NCBI GenBank assembly: GCA_021815785.1
Contig: JAKAZS010000032.1
Coordinates: forward strand, 1-32,740
Source: a bacterium
GTDB taxonomy: Bacteria; Cyanobacteriota; Vampirovibrionia; Obscuribacterales; JAKAZS01
Direction: 5' to 3'
DNA length: 32,740 nucleotides
A program made the translations under genes and the position numbers. Below the pieces are notes generated by a model that ran no database searches, was not told the origin of the DNA, and was given only the letters and a program-made list of their open reading frames with translations. Within the stretch, counting starts at the first letter, position 1. Every line of letters starts with the position of its first letter. Positions 1 through 7,584 of the stretch are shown here, piece by piece.

Positions 1-2
1 CT

Positions 3-2633
3 ACAGAAACAATTGATTTAAGCGCTAATTTAAACAACGCTTTATCGGCAGCTATAACAGGCTCAGTTACAGCTAACGATACCATAACACTAACCGTTAA
101 CGATTATGGTTTAAGCAGTAATACGCAGTCTGTAACTTATACAGTGCAAACAGGCGACACGTTAAATTCGATAGCAACCAATTTAGCTTCAGCCATAAAT
201 AACAATACCAACTTACAAGCCATTGGCGTTATGGCATCAGCTAATAATTCTATAATTACAATTACTTCTAATTCGGTTAATCTAACCAGTTACTTATTTT
301 CTCGAAATATAAATTCAACCGAATCTATAGTCACAGGCATTAACAATAACCAAATTCAAACTTTATTAATTGCCGGTAGCGTTACAGCCAATGATGTTTT
401 AAGTGTTAAAATATATGATTCTGGTTTAACCAATGGCTCTGAATCAGTAACTTATACCGTAGCATCTGGTGACACGCTTAATTCAATAGCTAGTAATATC
501 GCTGCCGCCATAAATAGCGATAGTAGTCTACAAGCTATAAATATAACCGCAGCTAGTACAAATAACGTCGTTAGTATAAATTCTAAATCTATTAATTCAA
601 CAACTTATTCAAGTTCGGTAAGCTCAAATGCTACAGAAACCTTGTCATTAGGCTTGACCACAAGGTTAGACCAGTCTATTTATAATAATCTTAATCAGCT
701 GGTAAATTTAAATTCTAGTGGCTCATTAAGATTTAGCGGCGATACCAGTAAAGCCATGCAATCTGTGAATATAGCAGCTCCGGTTGTAAGTATTTCGGCC
801 AATTCTACAAATTCCATTTTTGCCCCAACGACGTATTTAGCTTCGGCCACAGCTTCAAATGGATATGCTTCATCAACTATGTGGGTTGACATGCCGCAGG
901 CTAGTAACGGGGTAACTACAGCCACCATAAATGGCAATTCGGTTACGGCTAATACGGTTATTTCAATAACTGCCTATAACGCCAATTTAGCTAATGGGCA
1001 AGAGGCAGTCAGCTACACTACTACCAGTAGCGATACGTTCGTGACTATAGCCATGGCTTTAAGCAATTTATTAAACGCTGATACTAAGTTAGCCGCCATT
1101 GGCTTTGTAGCTAGTACGTCTAATGCAACGATTAATCTAAGTATAAATAAGCCAAGCTATAGCGCAAGCTTAAGCACCGGTGTTACTGAAACCGTAACAT
1201 TTAGCTACAATAATTTAGGTAATACGCAGTTAACTGTTGGTGGTAAAGCTACATCTGGCGACGTAGTTACCGTTAAAGTAACCGACGCGTATCTATATAA
1301 CGGACAGACAAGCGTCTCATACACAGTTCAGGCCAATGATACTTTAACTACTATCGCTACAGGCATTGCTAGTGCAATTAATGCGTCATCTGCTTTAAAT
1401 AATATTGGCATTACAGCCTCTAATAACGTAAACGTTACATTTACAGGCCAAAACTTTAATACTAGTTTATTTATAGCCGCCGGCTCAACGTCTGTCGCCA
1501 TAACTGGCACAGACGCAGCTAATAACCAAGTGTCAAATAATATTTCAATATCATCGATAGGCCAAAATAGCGCCAATACAAGTTTTGACCTCAATGGCAA
1601 TATGACTAGCGATGGCACTAATACTTATCAGTACGATGCTGAAAATAGACTAGTACAGATTAATTACCCAGACACCGGCAATAATACCCAAATTATTTAC
1701 GATGGCCTTGGTCACTTTGTTAAATCTATCGAAACGACTAATAACGCGACAACAAGCGTGATTCAATATTTATGGTCTGGTGATAACTTAATCGAAGAGC
1801 GTGATCAAAATGGCAACGTATTGCGTCGGTTCTTTAGTTTAGGCGAACAAATTAATGGTACTAATTACTACTACGTCAAAGACCACCTAGGCAATATTCG
1901 TCAAATGACCGATTCTAGCGGCAATGTTGTCTACCAGGCTGATTATAGCGCCTACGGCCAGGCGACAGTATCAATTAACACGGTGACGCCAGCCTTTGGC
2001 TACGCTGGCTACTTCGTGCACGGTCGATCTGGCCTAAACTTAACGGTTCACCGAGCCTATAGCCCAATTCTAGCCCGCTTCCTCAACCGCGACCCTATTG
2101 GTGAATCTGGCGGCATTAATTTGTACGGGTACGTTGGCGGGGATCCTGTTAATTTAAGTGACCCAAGTGGGTTGTGGGGTGGCGGTGCTACTGGAGGTGG
2201 GTCAGTCAATGTTGGTATCCCCGGGTTTGCAGGTTTTGGACTGAATTTTGGATGGGGTGGCGGTTACTTCTCTTCTGGTGGCCTTGGCGGTTTTCTCACC
2301 GGTGGTGGTTTTGGCGGTGTTTTTGGGAATAATGCTACATCCACGCCAACGCCTAAATTACCGCCACCTTCTCCGTTGCCATCATGTAAACCACCATGGG
2401 CTGCTGGTGGTTCCGCTGGTGTTGGTGCTGGTTTTTTTGGTACAAATGCCAATTCTGTTAGTCAGTTAGCTGGTCCTTTTAATACTTATACTCTAAGTGC
2501 CAGTGTTGGTGTTGGAATTTCAATTCAGTTTGGCTTTAGTGGTGACATAGGTTTTGGTTCACTTACGGTAGATTTAGGCCCTGGCGCATCTGCTAGTGGC
2601 TATGCAACAAATACTCTTACTTTGGGGAAATAA
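3..2633 (+). CDS. Rhs-family protein with VTAND/GDTL repeats, C-terminal part (5' end outside window)
   Basis: The reading frame is open from the window edge, so this is the 3' part of a longer gene. A GTG at 144 is internal and is not a convincing start. Four diverged repeats of about 60 residues (roughly nt 57-240, 372-555, 930-1118 and 1239-1424) follow the pattern GSVTAND...NG..SV.YTV.(S)GDTL..IA...A.AIN....L..IGI.AS. An Rhs-associated core follows (nt about 1580-2172): YQYDAENRLV, YYYVKDHLGNIRQMTD, FLNRDPIGESGGINLYGYVG and the closing DPSG. After DPSG comes a tip of about 150 residues, very rich in Gly, Ser and Ala, with a Pro-rich patch near nt 2350-2400. In Rhs proteins the core encloses or releases a variable C-terminal effector after this boundary. 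I do not recognise this tip, so toxicity is inferred from architecture. Export or surface display is likely but the N-terminus is not visible. Confidence 0.85.
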   Translation, partial: TETIDLSANLNNALSAAITGSVTANDTITLTVNDYGLSSNTQSVTYTVQTGDTLNSIATNLASAINNNTNLQAIGVMASANNSIITITSNSVNLTSYLFSRNINSTESIVTGINNNQIQTLLIAGSVTANDVLSVKIYDSGLTNGSESVTYTVASGDTLNSIASNIAAAINSDSSLQAINITAASTNNVVSINSKSINSTTYSSSVSSNATETLSLGLTTRLDQSIYNNLNQLVNLNSSGSLRFSGDTSKAMQSVNIAAPVVSISANSTNSIFAPTTYLASATASNGYASSTMWVDMPQASNGVTTATINGNSVTANTVISITAYNANLANGQEAVSYTTTSSDTFVTIAMALSNLLNADTKLAAIGFVASTSNATINLSINKPSYSASLSTGVTETVTFSYNNLGNTQLTVGGKATSGDVVTVKVTDAYLYNGQTSVSYTVQANDTLTTIATGIASAINASSALNNIGITASNNVNVTFTGQNFNTSLFIAAGSTSVAITGTDAANNQVSNNISISSIGQNSANTSFDLNGNMTSDGTNTYQYDAENRLVQINYPDTGNNTQIIYDGLGHFVKSIETTNNATTSVIQYLWSGDNLIEERDQNGNVLRRFFSLGEQINGTNYYYVKDHLGNIRQMTDSSGNVVYQADYSAYGQATVSINTVTPAFGYAGYFVHGRSGLNLTVHRAYSPILARFLNRDPIGESGGINLYGYVGGDPVNLSDPSGLWGGGATGGGSVNVGIPGFAGFGLNFGWGGGYFSSGGLGGFLTGGGFGGVFGNNATSTPTPKLPPPSPLPSCKPPWAAGGSAGVGAGFFGTNANSVSQLAGPFNTYTLSASVGVGISIQFGFSGDIGFGSLTVDLGPGASASGYATNTLTLGK

Positions 2634-2643
2634 GGTGTTGTAG

Positions 2644-3063
2644 ATGAAGTTTAACTGTTATGATCTTTTGTACAATATTCTGGTCTGCATTCCCGGGGTT
2701 TTACTTGCTGCATGGTGGTGGTTTTTCGGCGGTTTGGCTATTATAATAGATTACCATCTCGGAAAGCGAGGAATTGAACTGAGACTTTTTCGTATTATTA
2801 TTACACGGACTATACCCTTTGAAGAAATAAAAGAAATTCGCTATGTATCACCCCATATCGGTAATTTTTCGATTGGGATGTTGATACCATTTACTTGTCA
2901 GTATGCCGTAAATAGAGTATCATTTAGTTTTGTACTTATCGAAACTAAGCATGCTTATTTTGGTTTTATAAAAAAAGTAATTATTTCACCAAATAATCCA
3001 ACAGAATTTGTTGCTAAAGTCCAATCATGTATTTCGAGTCTAAGTTATAAAATAGAACAATAA
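2644..3063 (+). CDS. Small membrane protein, candidate immunity partner of the Rhs tip
   Basis: This 139-residue protein is not one I recognise by family. Its N-terminal segment (residues about 8-36) is strongly hydrophobic and Trp-rich (AAWWWFFGG), enough for one long or two short membrane spans. The rest is a soluble beta-rich stretch (GIELRLFRIIITRTIPFEEI...) that vaguely resembles bacterial PH-like domains. The ATG lies 10 nt after the Rhs stop, and an AAGGTG ribosome-binding site overlaps that stop codon, so translation is probably coupled. Position directly behind a variable Rhs tip is the usual place for a cognate immunity gene. That role is inference from context only. Its downstream end abuts IS3-like debris. 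Confidence 0.65.
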   Translation: MKFNCYDLLYNILVCIPGVLLAAWWWFFGGLAIIIDYHLGKRGIELRLFRIIITRTIPFEEIKEIRYVSPHIGNFSIGMLIPFTCQYAVNRVSFSFVLIETKHAYFGFIKKVIISPNNPTEFVAKVQSCISSLSYKIEQ

Positions 3064-3064
3064 G

Positions 3065-3300
3065 ATAATGGATCCAAAATTTAGACAATAAGATAAGACA
3101 TTACTAGAATCGGTTATAATCTAAATAAATGGAGGGTAATTCGTGACTAAATCTAATACACTTAAAGCAAAGTTAGATATTTCAAAGTCAGAGTTGCAAT
3201 AGTGGCTATTAAAGACGAAAAAAGTTTGTCCGAATTACACATTCCGGTGAAATTGGCCGACCATTCTAATTTATTCTGGCCAGGCATATTAATGGCATAA
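3065..3300 (+). pseudogene. IS3-family insertion sequence remnant: left end plus broken orfA
   Basis: The sequence TGGATCCAAAATTTAGACAA near 3070 resembles IS3-family terminal repeats (consensus-like CCCCAAAA.TTAGAC). A GGAGGG ribosome-binding site follows, then a GTG (3143) opening a reading frame that stops after 19 codons at 3202. In another frame, nt about 3192-3290 encode RVAIVAIKDEKSLSEL, which reads like the helix-turn-helix start of IS3-type OrfA (AKVALEALKGEKTLAEL). So orfA is frameshifted and stops early. No orfB is visible. The first 68 bases recur at 6171-6239. Assignment to the IS3 family rests on remembered motifs and was not searched. Confidence 0.55.
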
Positions 3301-3538
3301 TAAAATCGAACCTCTTGGGAGCATAGAATTAAACTCGCATTTTGACAATATTTTATCCCAAAATATAGCTAACAATTTAAATTTGTTTTTGGCAAATAAA
3401 ATATTAAATTGCTTATTATTAGTAAAATGTATTAAAGACAACGACATTTTAACCTTTTTTAAATACAAATGCTATACTGGGTTCATGCTGTATTGTATCC
3501 TGTTGACTTGATGGTTTTTTTAAATTTTTAGGTTTACT
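3301..3538. other. AT-rich intergenic spacer before the second Rhs gene
   Basis: No open frame of useful length is visible. Two weak promoter-like strings occur: TTGACA at 3342 with TATAGC 16 nt later, and an extended -10 at 3470-3478. There is no recognisable RNA gene. Confidence 0.5.
3470..3478 (+). promoter_or_regulatory. Candidate extended -10 promoter for the second Rhs gene
   Basis: TGCTATACT fits the TGnTATAAT extended -10 pattern about 60 nt before the Rhs frame. The matching -35 is poor. The call rests on the motif alone. Confidence 0.3.
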
Positions 3539-5269
3539 TTGAATAAGAATTACCGGCCACATGATAAATCTAGATCTTTACCCAAAGGCTGGGTAAAGAT
3601 AAGCGATAGCGAAGCGGCCAAAATATGGGGTAAGGGTAATGCCGGTTCGGCTAACCCACAAAAAACGATGCAAACTCCTAACCAATGCATGGATAATAAT
3701 TGCTCGCTGCCTAATTGTAAAGGTATGCCATGTGCTAGAGCCTGGGGCGCCCAGGCCGATAATGCCATTAATTTAAACAGGCTTTTACCGACCACTTACC
3801 CAGATTCGACCAAGTCTATCAATACCTACAAGAATCTAGATAGGATATTTACTACAGATAGACTTGGCCGGACAACCCAGTTTGACTATAATAGCCTAGA
3901 CCAACTAGTCGCTACAACCGATAATTTAGGCCGCAAAACTCAATACAAATGGTGCAATTGTGGGTCATTAGCGTCAGTTACCGATGCCAACGGCAATGTA
4001 ACCAAATGGCACCACGATATAGAAGGCCGTTTAATTACCAAAACCTATTGCGATGGCACTACCGATAATTATACTTATGAAGCCAATAATTCTAGGTTAA
4101 GTACGTTGACCGACCCCGAAAGCCAGGTTACTGTGCAGGCTAATGATACCTTATCTTCTATCGCCAGAGGCATTGCTAACGCAATTAATGCTTCATCTGC
4201 TTTATCCGCAATTGGTATAACTAGCTCTAGTAACGTAAACGTTACATTTACAGGCCAAGATTTTAATACTAATCTACTCATAGCTGCCGACTCAACGTCT
4301 ATAACCATAACCGGCACAGACGCAGCTAATAACCAAGTGTCTAATAATGTCGCAATATCATCGATAGGCCAAAATAACGCCAATACAAGTTTTGACCTCA
4401 ATGGCGACATGACTAGCGACGGCACTAATACTTACCAGTATGACGCTGAAGATAGACTAGTACAGATTAATTACCCAGGCACCGGCAATAATACCCAAAT
4501 CTTTTATGATGGCCTTGGTCATTGGGTCAAATCTATTGAAACAACAAATAACGCGACAACAAGCGTGATTCAATATTTATGGTCTGGTGATAACTTAATC
4601 GAAGAGCGCGATCAAAATGGCAACGTATTGCGTCGGTTCTTTAGTTTGGGCGAGCAAATTAACGGTATTAATTACTATTACGTCAAAGACCACTTGGGCA
4701 GTATTCGTCAAATGACCGATTCTAGCGGTAATGTTGTCTACCATGCTGATTACGATGCCTACGGCCAGTCGACGGTATCAATTAACACGGCAACCCCAGC
4801 TTTTGGCTACGCTGGCTATTTCGTGCACGGCCGATCTGGCTTAAACTTAACTGTTCACCGAGCCTATAGCCCAATTCTAGCCAGCTTCCTCAATCGTGAC
4901 CCTATTGGTGAAGCTGGCGGCATTAATTTGTACGGGTACGTGGGTAGTGATCCTGTGGATTTAAGTGACCCGAGTGGGCTAAAATTGACAGGTTGGTATG
5001 CTCCATTAGGCGGACTTATAAGGACAAAAATTGAATGTATGATTCGCAAAAAGAAAACAAGTTTATCTAATAGTCAAATTAAGCAATTAATTGATGATAT
5101 TATGGATAAATTAACAAATGAAGATGTTGCAAGGCTTAAAGATTTAAGTTCGGGTAAAATGCCTTCAGATGTATCAGATCTTAATCCAGGTGAAATTAAA
5201 TGGTCTAAAGATTTTATTCCACAACTTTCACCTGAGAATCAAACAATTTTACTTAAACTTATTCATTAG
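3539..5269 (+). CDS. Shortened Rhs protein with a different C-terminal tip (possible orphan cassette)
   Basis: A 576-residue frame follows a stop at 3521. The only usual start near its beginning is TTG at 3539, with no good ribosome-binding site and no signal peptide, so it may be a truncated or orphan copy. Residues 1-85 are unrecognised and hold a Cys-rich patch (CSLPNCKGMPCARAWG). Residues about 95-195 are YD repeats in the style YKWCNCGSLASVTDANGNV. The frame then jumps at QVTVQANDTL into the second half of the repeat seen in the first Rhs gene. The Rhs core ends at DLSDPSG (residue about 479). From 1326-2173 and 4133-4980 the two Rhs genes align with no gaps. The last 95 residues are unrelated to the first gene's tip: Lys-rich and helical, ending in LSPENQTILLKLIH. 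Effector function is unproven. Confidence 0.75.
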   Translation: MNKNYRPHDKSRSLPKGWVKISDSEAAKIWGKGNAGSANPQKTMQTPNQCMDNNCSLPNCKGMPCARAWGAQADNAINLNRLLPTTYPDSTKSINTYKNLDRIFTTDRLGRTTQFDYNSLDQLVATTDNLGRKTQYKWCNCGSLASVTDANGNVTKWHHDIEGRLITKTYCDGTTDNYTYEANNSRLSTLTDPESQVTVQANDTLSSIARGIANAINASSALSAIGITSSSNVNVTFTGQDFNTNLLIAADSTSITITGTDAANNQVSNNVAISSIGQNNANTSFDLNGDMTSDGTNTYQYDAEDRLVQINYPGTGNNTQIFYDGLGHWVKSIETTNNATTSVIQYLWSGDNLIEERDQNGNVLRRFFSLGEQINGINYYYVKDHLGSIRQMTDSSGNVVYHADYDAYGQSTVSINTATPAFGYAGYFVHGRSGLNLTVHRAYSPILASFLNRDPIGEAGGINLYGYVGSDPVDLSDPSGLKLTGWYAPLGGLIRTKIECMIRKKKTSLSNSQIKQLIDDIMDKLTNEDVARLKDLSSGKMPSDVSDLNPGEIKWSKDFIPQLSPENQTILLKLIH

Positions 5270-5287
5270 CTATCAAGTTTGATTTCT

Positions 5288-5782
5288 ATGATTATTAATA
5301 AAGTTTTTAATTGTTGTATTATCCTATATTTTTTTTTCTTTGAAGTAATTTGTTATGCTCAAGATTATGAATATTTACCGGAACATTGTTCATTTATTAC
5401 TCATCTTAAAGCTTATTATCTGCTTCATGAGGCGCCAAAAAAACTTAATAAAAATCGAAAAGAAGGAAAGGATGTATGGTGTATTTTAGAAAGTTTTATT
5501 GAGGGCGGTAATTTACTTTGTTTTGATTTTATTGTTTTAAAAAAATTAAATATTGATTCACATTCACAACAATCATGGTTAGTTAAGCCATTAAAGTTTT
5601 ATGGCAAATGTAAATTAGTAAAAGATGAAGCAAATTTAGGAATAAAATCTGCTAATATAACCAAAGGGGGGGTGGATCTTAAAATTGGAAAAAAATATAG
5701 AACAATTGCTGTAGAATGTGACTGTGAAGAAAATGATAAATTTTGGCATATTGAGAAATGTTCAACAATGCGAATTAAATAA
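5288..5782 (+). CDS. Small exported protein, candidate immunity partner of the second Rhs tip
   Basis: The ATG at 5288 gives 164 residues. An in-frame TTG at 5279 is less likely because the ATG starts a clean signal peptide: Lys, then a hydrophobic stretch CCIILYFFFFEVI, then CYA with likely cleavage before QDYEY. The mature part is basic with several Cys (EHC, CIL, LLC, GKC, ECDCEE, EKC), suggesting an oxidised periplasmic or secreted fold. I do not recognise the family. It begins 18 nt after the second Rhs stop on the same strand, the expected place for an immunity or accessory gene. A periplasmic immunity protein would imply a toxin acting outside the cytoplasm. That is inference. Confidence 0.6.
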   Translation: MIINKVFNCCIILYFFFFEVICYAQDYEYLPEHCSFITHLKAYYLLHEAPKKLNKNRKEGKDVWCILESFIEGGNLLCFDFIVLKKLNIDSHSQQSWLVKPLKFYGKCKLVKDEANLGIKSANITKGGVDLKIGKKYRTIAVECDCEENDKFWHIEKCSTMRIK

Positions 5783-6056
5783 ATATTAAACTAAAAGCTT
5801 CATCATCCACATTGAGGTTCCCCCCATTTGGTAGACACTTTCGTTATGTTTAAAGTAATTGGTAAGAAAAAAAAGATTAAATTCCCAACTTATGTGAATA
5901 ATTTAGAAAATTTCGGGTATAACTATTTTGACAAGGCTTCAGGTTAATCGACCGCTGGAGCAAGATTAAAATTAATGAGATTAAAAAAAATCAACTACCC
6001 AAATCTGATGTCGGCTATCCCAAACTATTTTGGCATTGGCCAAGGTAAGAGGCCAG
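5783..6056. other. Gene-poor spacer with a possible IS terminal sequence
   Basis: At 5813-5840 the string GAGGTTCCCCCCATTTGGTAG, continuing into ACAC, resembles an IS terminal inverted repeat. An ATG at 5846 opens only 33 codons (MFKVIGKKKKIKFPTYV..., stop at 5945) with no recognisable homology. A frame from 5975 runs on into the Rhs scrap downstream and is probably not a real gene. Confidence 0.4.
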
Positions 6057-6166
6057 CCACAGAGACATTATCATTAGGCCTAACCACTAGATTAGACCAG
6101 TCTATTCATAACAACCTTAATCAACTGGTAAATTTAAATTCAGGTGAGCCATTAAGATTTAGCGGC
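6057..6166 (+). pseudogene. Rhs gene fragment
   Basis: These 110 bases align without gaps to 631-740 of the first Rhs gene and keep the same peptide (ETLSLGLTTRLDQSI, NNLNQLVNLNS, LRFSG). Homology ends abruptly a few bases before the IS-end repeat at 6171, as if a third Rhs copy had been cut by an insertion. It lies inside a short open frame (5975-6214) whose flanks have no sense, so I call it a relic. Confidence 0.8.
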
Positions 6167-6170
6167 AATG

Positions 6171-6239
6171 ATAATGGACCCCAAAATTTAGATGACAGGA
6201 TAAGAAATTTCTAAAACCGGTTATAATCTAAATAAATGG
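6171..6239 (+). repeat. Second copy of the IS3-like left end
   Basis: It matches 3065-3132 with one gap and a few substitutions, including TGGACCCCAAAATTTAGA and a shared CGGTTATAATCTAAATAAATGG at the right end. In this copy the start is closer to a standard IS3-type terminus. No clear orfA follows. Confidence 0.7.
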
Positions 6240-6293
6240 TGTATATTCCATTTAAATCGGCCGGTGATAATTAACAAATTGGCCACTTGTTAA

Positions 6294-6401
6294 ACAGTTT
6301 TATTTGACGTATTGCTGAAATTAACCATTAAAGATTATCAAAACCCTGTGGAGCTACTTCCACTTAACTGGGCAAAAAATCAAGAATTAAAAGTTCAATA
6401 A
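6294..6401 (+). pseudogene. IS66-type transposase C-terminal remnant
   Basis: The frame after a stop at 6291 reads LFDVLLKLTIKDYQNPVELLPLNW and ends at TAA 6399-6401. IS66 transposases typically end with a segment like TVEDIEALLPWNW, and ELLPLNW fits that pattern. Only about 35 codons survive. This is motif recall, not a search. Confidence 0.45.
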
Positions 6402-6507
6402 TTTAAAAATTGATAAATTTGCTATAGCACTAGCTATTGTTGTTTACAACCGGTCTGGAACGCATACCTATCTATAATATGTGAGACGGCTCTGTATCAG
6501 CGTAAAT
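6402..6507. other. Spacer between IS debris and the protease gene
   Basis: AT-rich, with no frame, hairpin plus T-run, or RNA gene that I can support. It separates rightward debris from the 3' end of the leftward protease operon. Confidence 0.4.
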
Positions 6508-7584
6508 TTACTTTTTAAAATCAAATAATTCCGGTGCAAAATCATGAATACAAGTATTAGTTATAGCGCCACCAAAATTAGGCAATTCACTGCCCTGAGG
6601 TGATATAGCTCTTACAGCCACGACTCCAACGACTTTCCCCTTTAAATTAATAACTGGACCACCACTATTACCAGTACTAACTGGAGCATCAACTTCTAAA
6701 ATACGCGGGGCAACACGACTAATTCTACCAGTACTAAAAGTTGGTGCATAATATTTTGATGAATCCATATCTATTTGATCTGATGCAGTAGGATAGCCAA
6801 TCACCTGAATTTCCTGGCCTTCACAGGGAGCAGTCATATCTAATTCTAATTTAATTATTTGCGTGTTTGCTACCGTTAAAATAGCTAAATCTGGACTGTT
6901 ATCATCATTAACGACTTTGTACAATTGTCCTTTGAAAGGCTTTAAATTAATATCACCCGGTGGATGAAGAAAATAGCCAACTTCGGCTTTAAGATTTTTC
7001 ACATTTAAATATTGTTTAAATAAAGCCTGTTGCGGATCAGCCTTGACCGAAAGATATCCATCATAGCTGTCCCAAATTCCATCAACTGTATCTTTATATA
7101 ATTTCAACTGACTGTCCTTTAAGTTTTTAGCATTAGCCAAATTAACAATGGCAAGAATCTCATCATATCTTTTAGCGTAATCCTCACCATGCGCTGTTGA
7201 CTTAGCATATAAGGCTAAGCCAGCATAAAATCTCTCACATTCACGAATAATCGGCAGACAGGAATTTACCACATGTCGGTTGGTAAAAAAATAAGTTTGA
7301 TTATTATTTGTTGTAAGCATCGGAAACGCAGTCCCAAAACCCACAACCCGATAGCCTTTATCTTCAGAAGTAGTAGCAAATACCGGATAATGACTTTTAG
7401 AACTTAAATCCGCTAATTGAACCGATAAATTGCCATTTAATTTAATTTTAACACCAACATTTATTTCATAAATTTGAGATTTTATGCGTTTGTCAATTTT
7501 TTCCCAGGTTTCAGCTGCTTGCATTGAGTTAGTACAAGCAATTAATAATAATATTAATAACGACTTAACAAGATTTGCTAACAT
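6508..7584 (-). CDS. Secreted trypsin-like (S1/DegP-type fold) serine protease with a large insertion
   Basis: This 358-residue protein has an N-terminal hydrophobic segment ending in a lipobox-like L14-I-A-C17, so it is probably a lipoprotein or otherwise exported. The catalytic triad can be placed at H104 (FFTNRHVVNS), D232 (NSPDLAIL) and S307 (STGNSGGPVINLKGKVVGV). About 127 residues lie between H104 and D232, longer than in typical DegP-type domains, and much of that (about 115-205) looks helical. There is no PDZ domain after the protease domain. The start ATG overlaps the DUF4127 stop by 7 nt (ATGTTAG) with GAGG just upstream, so translation is coupled. It is the last gene of a three-gene leftward operon. 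Substrate unknown. Confidence 0.85.
   Translation of the reverse strand: MLANLVKSLLILLLIACTNSMQAAETWEKIDKRIKSQIYEINVGVKIKLNGNLSVQLADLSSKSHYPVFATTSEDKGYRVVGFGTAFPMLTTNNNQTYFFTNRHVVNSCLPIIRECERFYAGLALYAKSTAHGEDYAKRYDEILAIVNLANAKNLKDSQLKLYKDTVDGIWDSYDGYLSVKADPQQALFKQYLNVKNLKAEVGYFLHPPGDINLKPFKGQLYKVVNDDNSPDLAILTVANTQIIKLELDMTAPCEGQEIQVIGYPTASDQIDMDSSKYYAPTFSTGRISRVAPRILEVDAPVSTGNSGGPVINLKGKVVGVVAVRAISPQGSELPNFGGAITNTCIHDFAPELFDFKK

Noticed and set aside
695..937. Reverse-strand open frame inside the first Rhs gene
   Set aside because: Fully inside a strongly supported gene, with no ribosome-binding site or recognisable product; the same holds for the reverse frames at 1328-1618 and 4075-4425, which are mirror images of the duplicated Rhs block.
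5975..6214. Short rightward open frame of 79 codons
   Set aside because: It runs through an Rhs scrap and into an IS-end repeat; the protein is a chance fusion of debris, so I annotate the parts separately.
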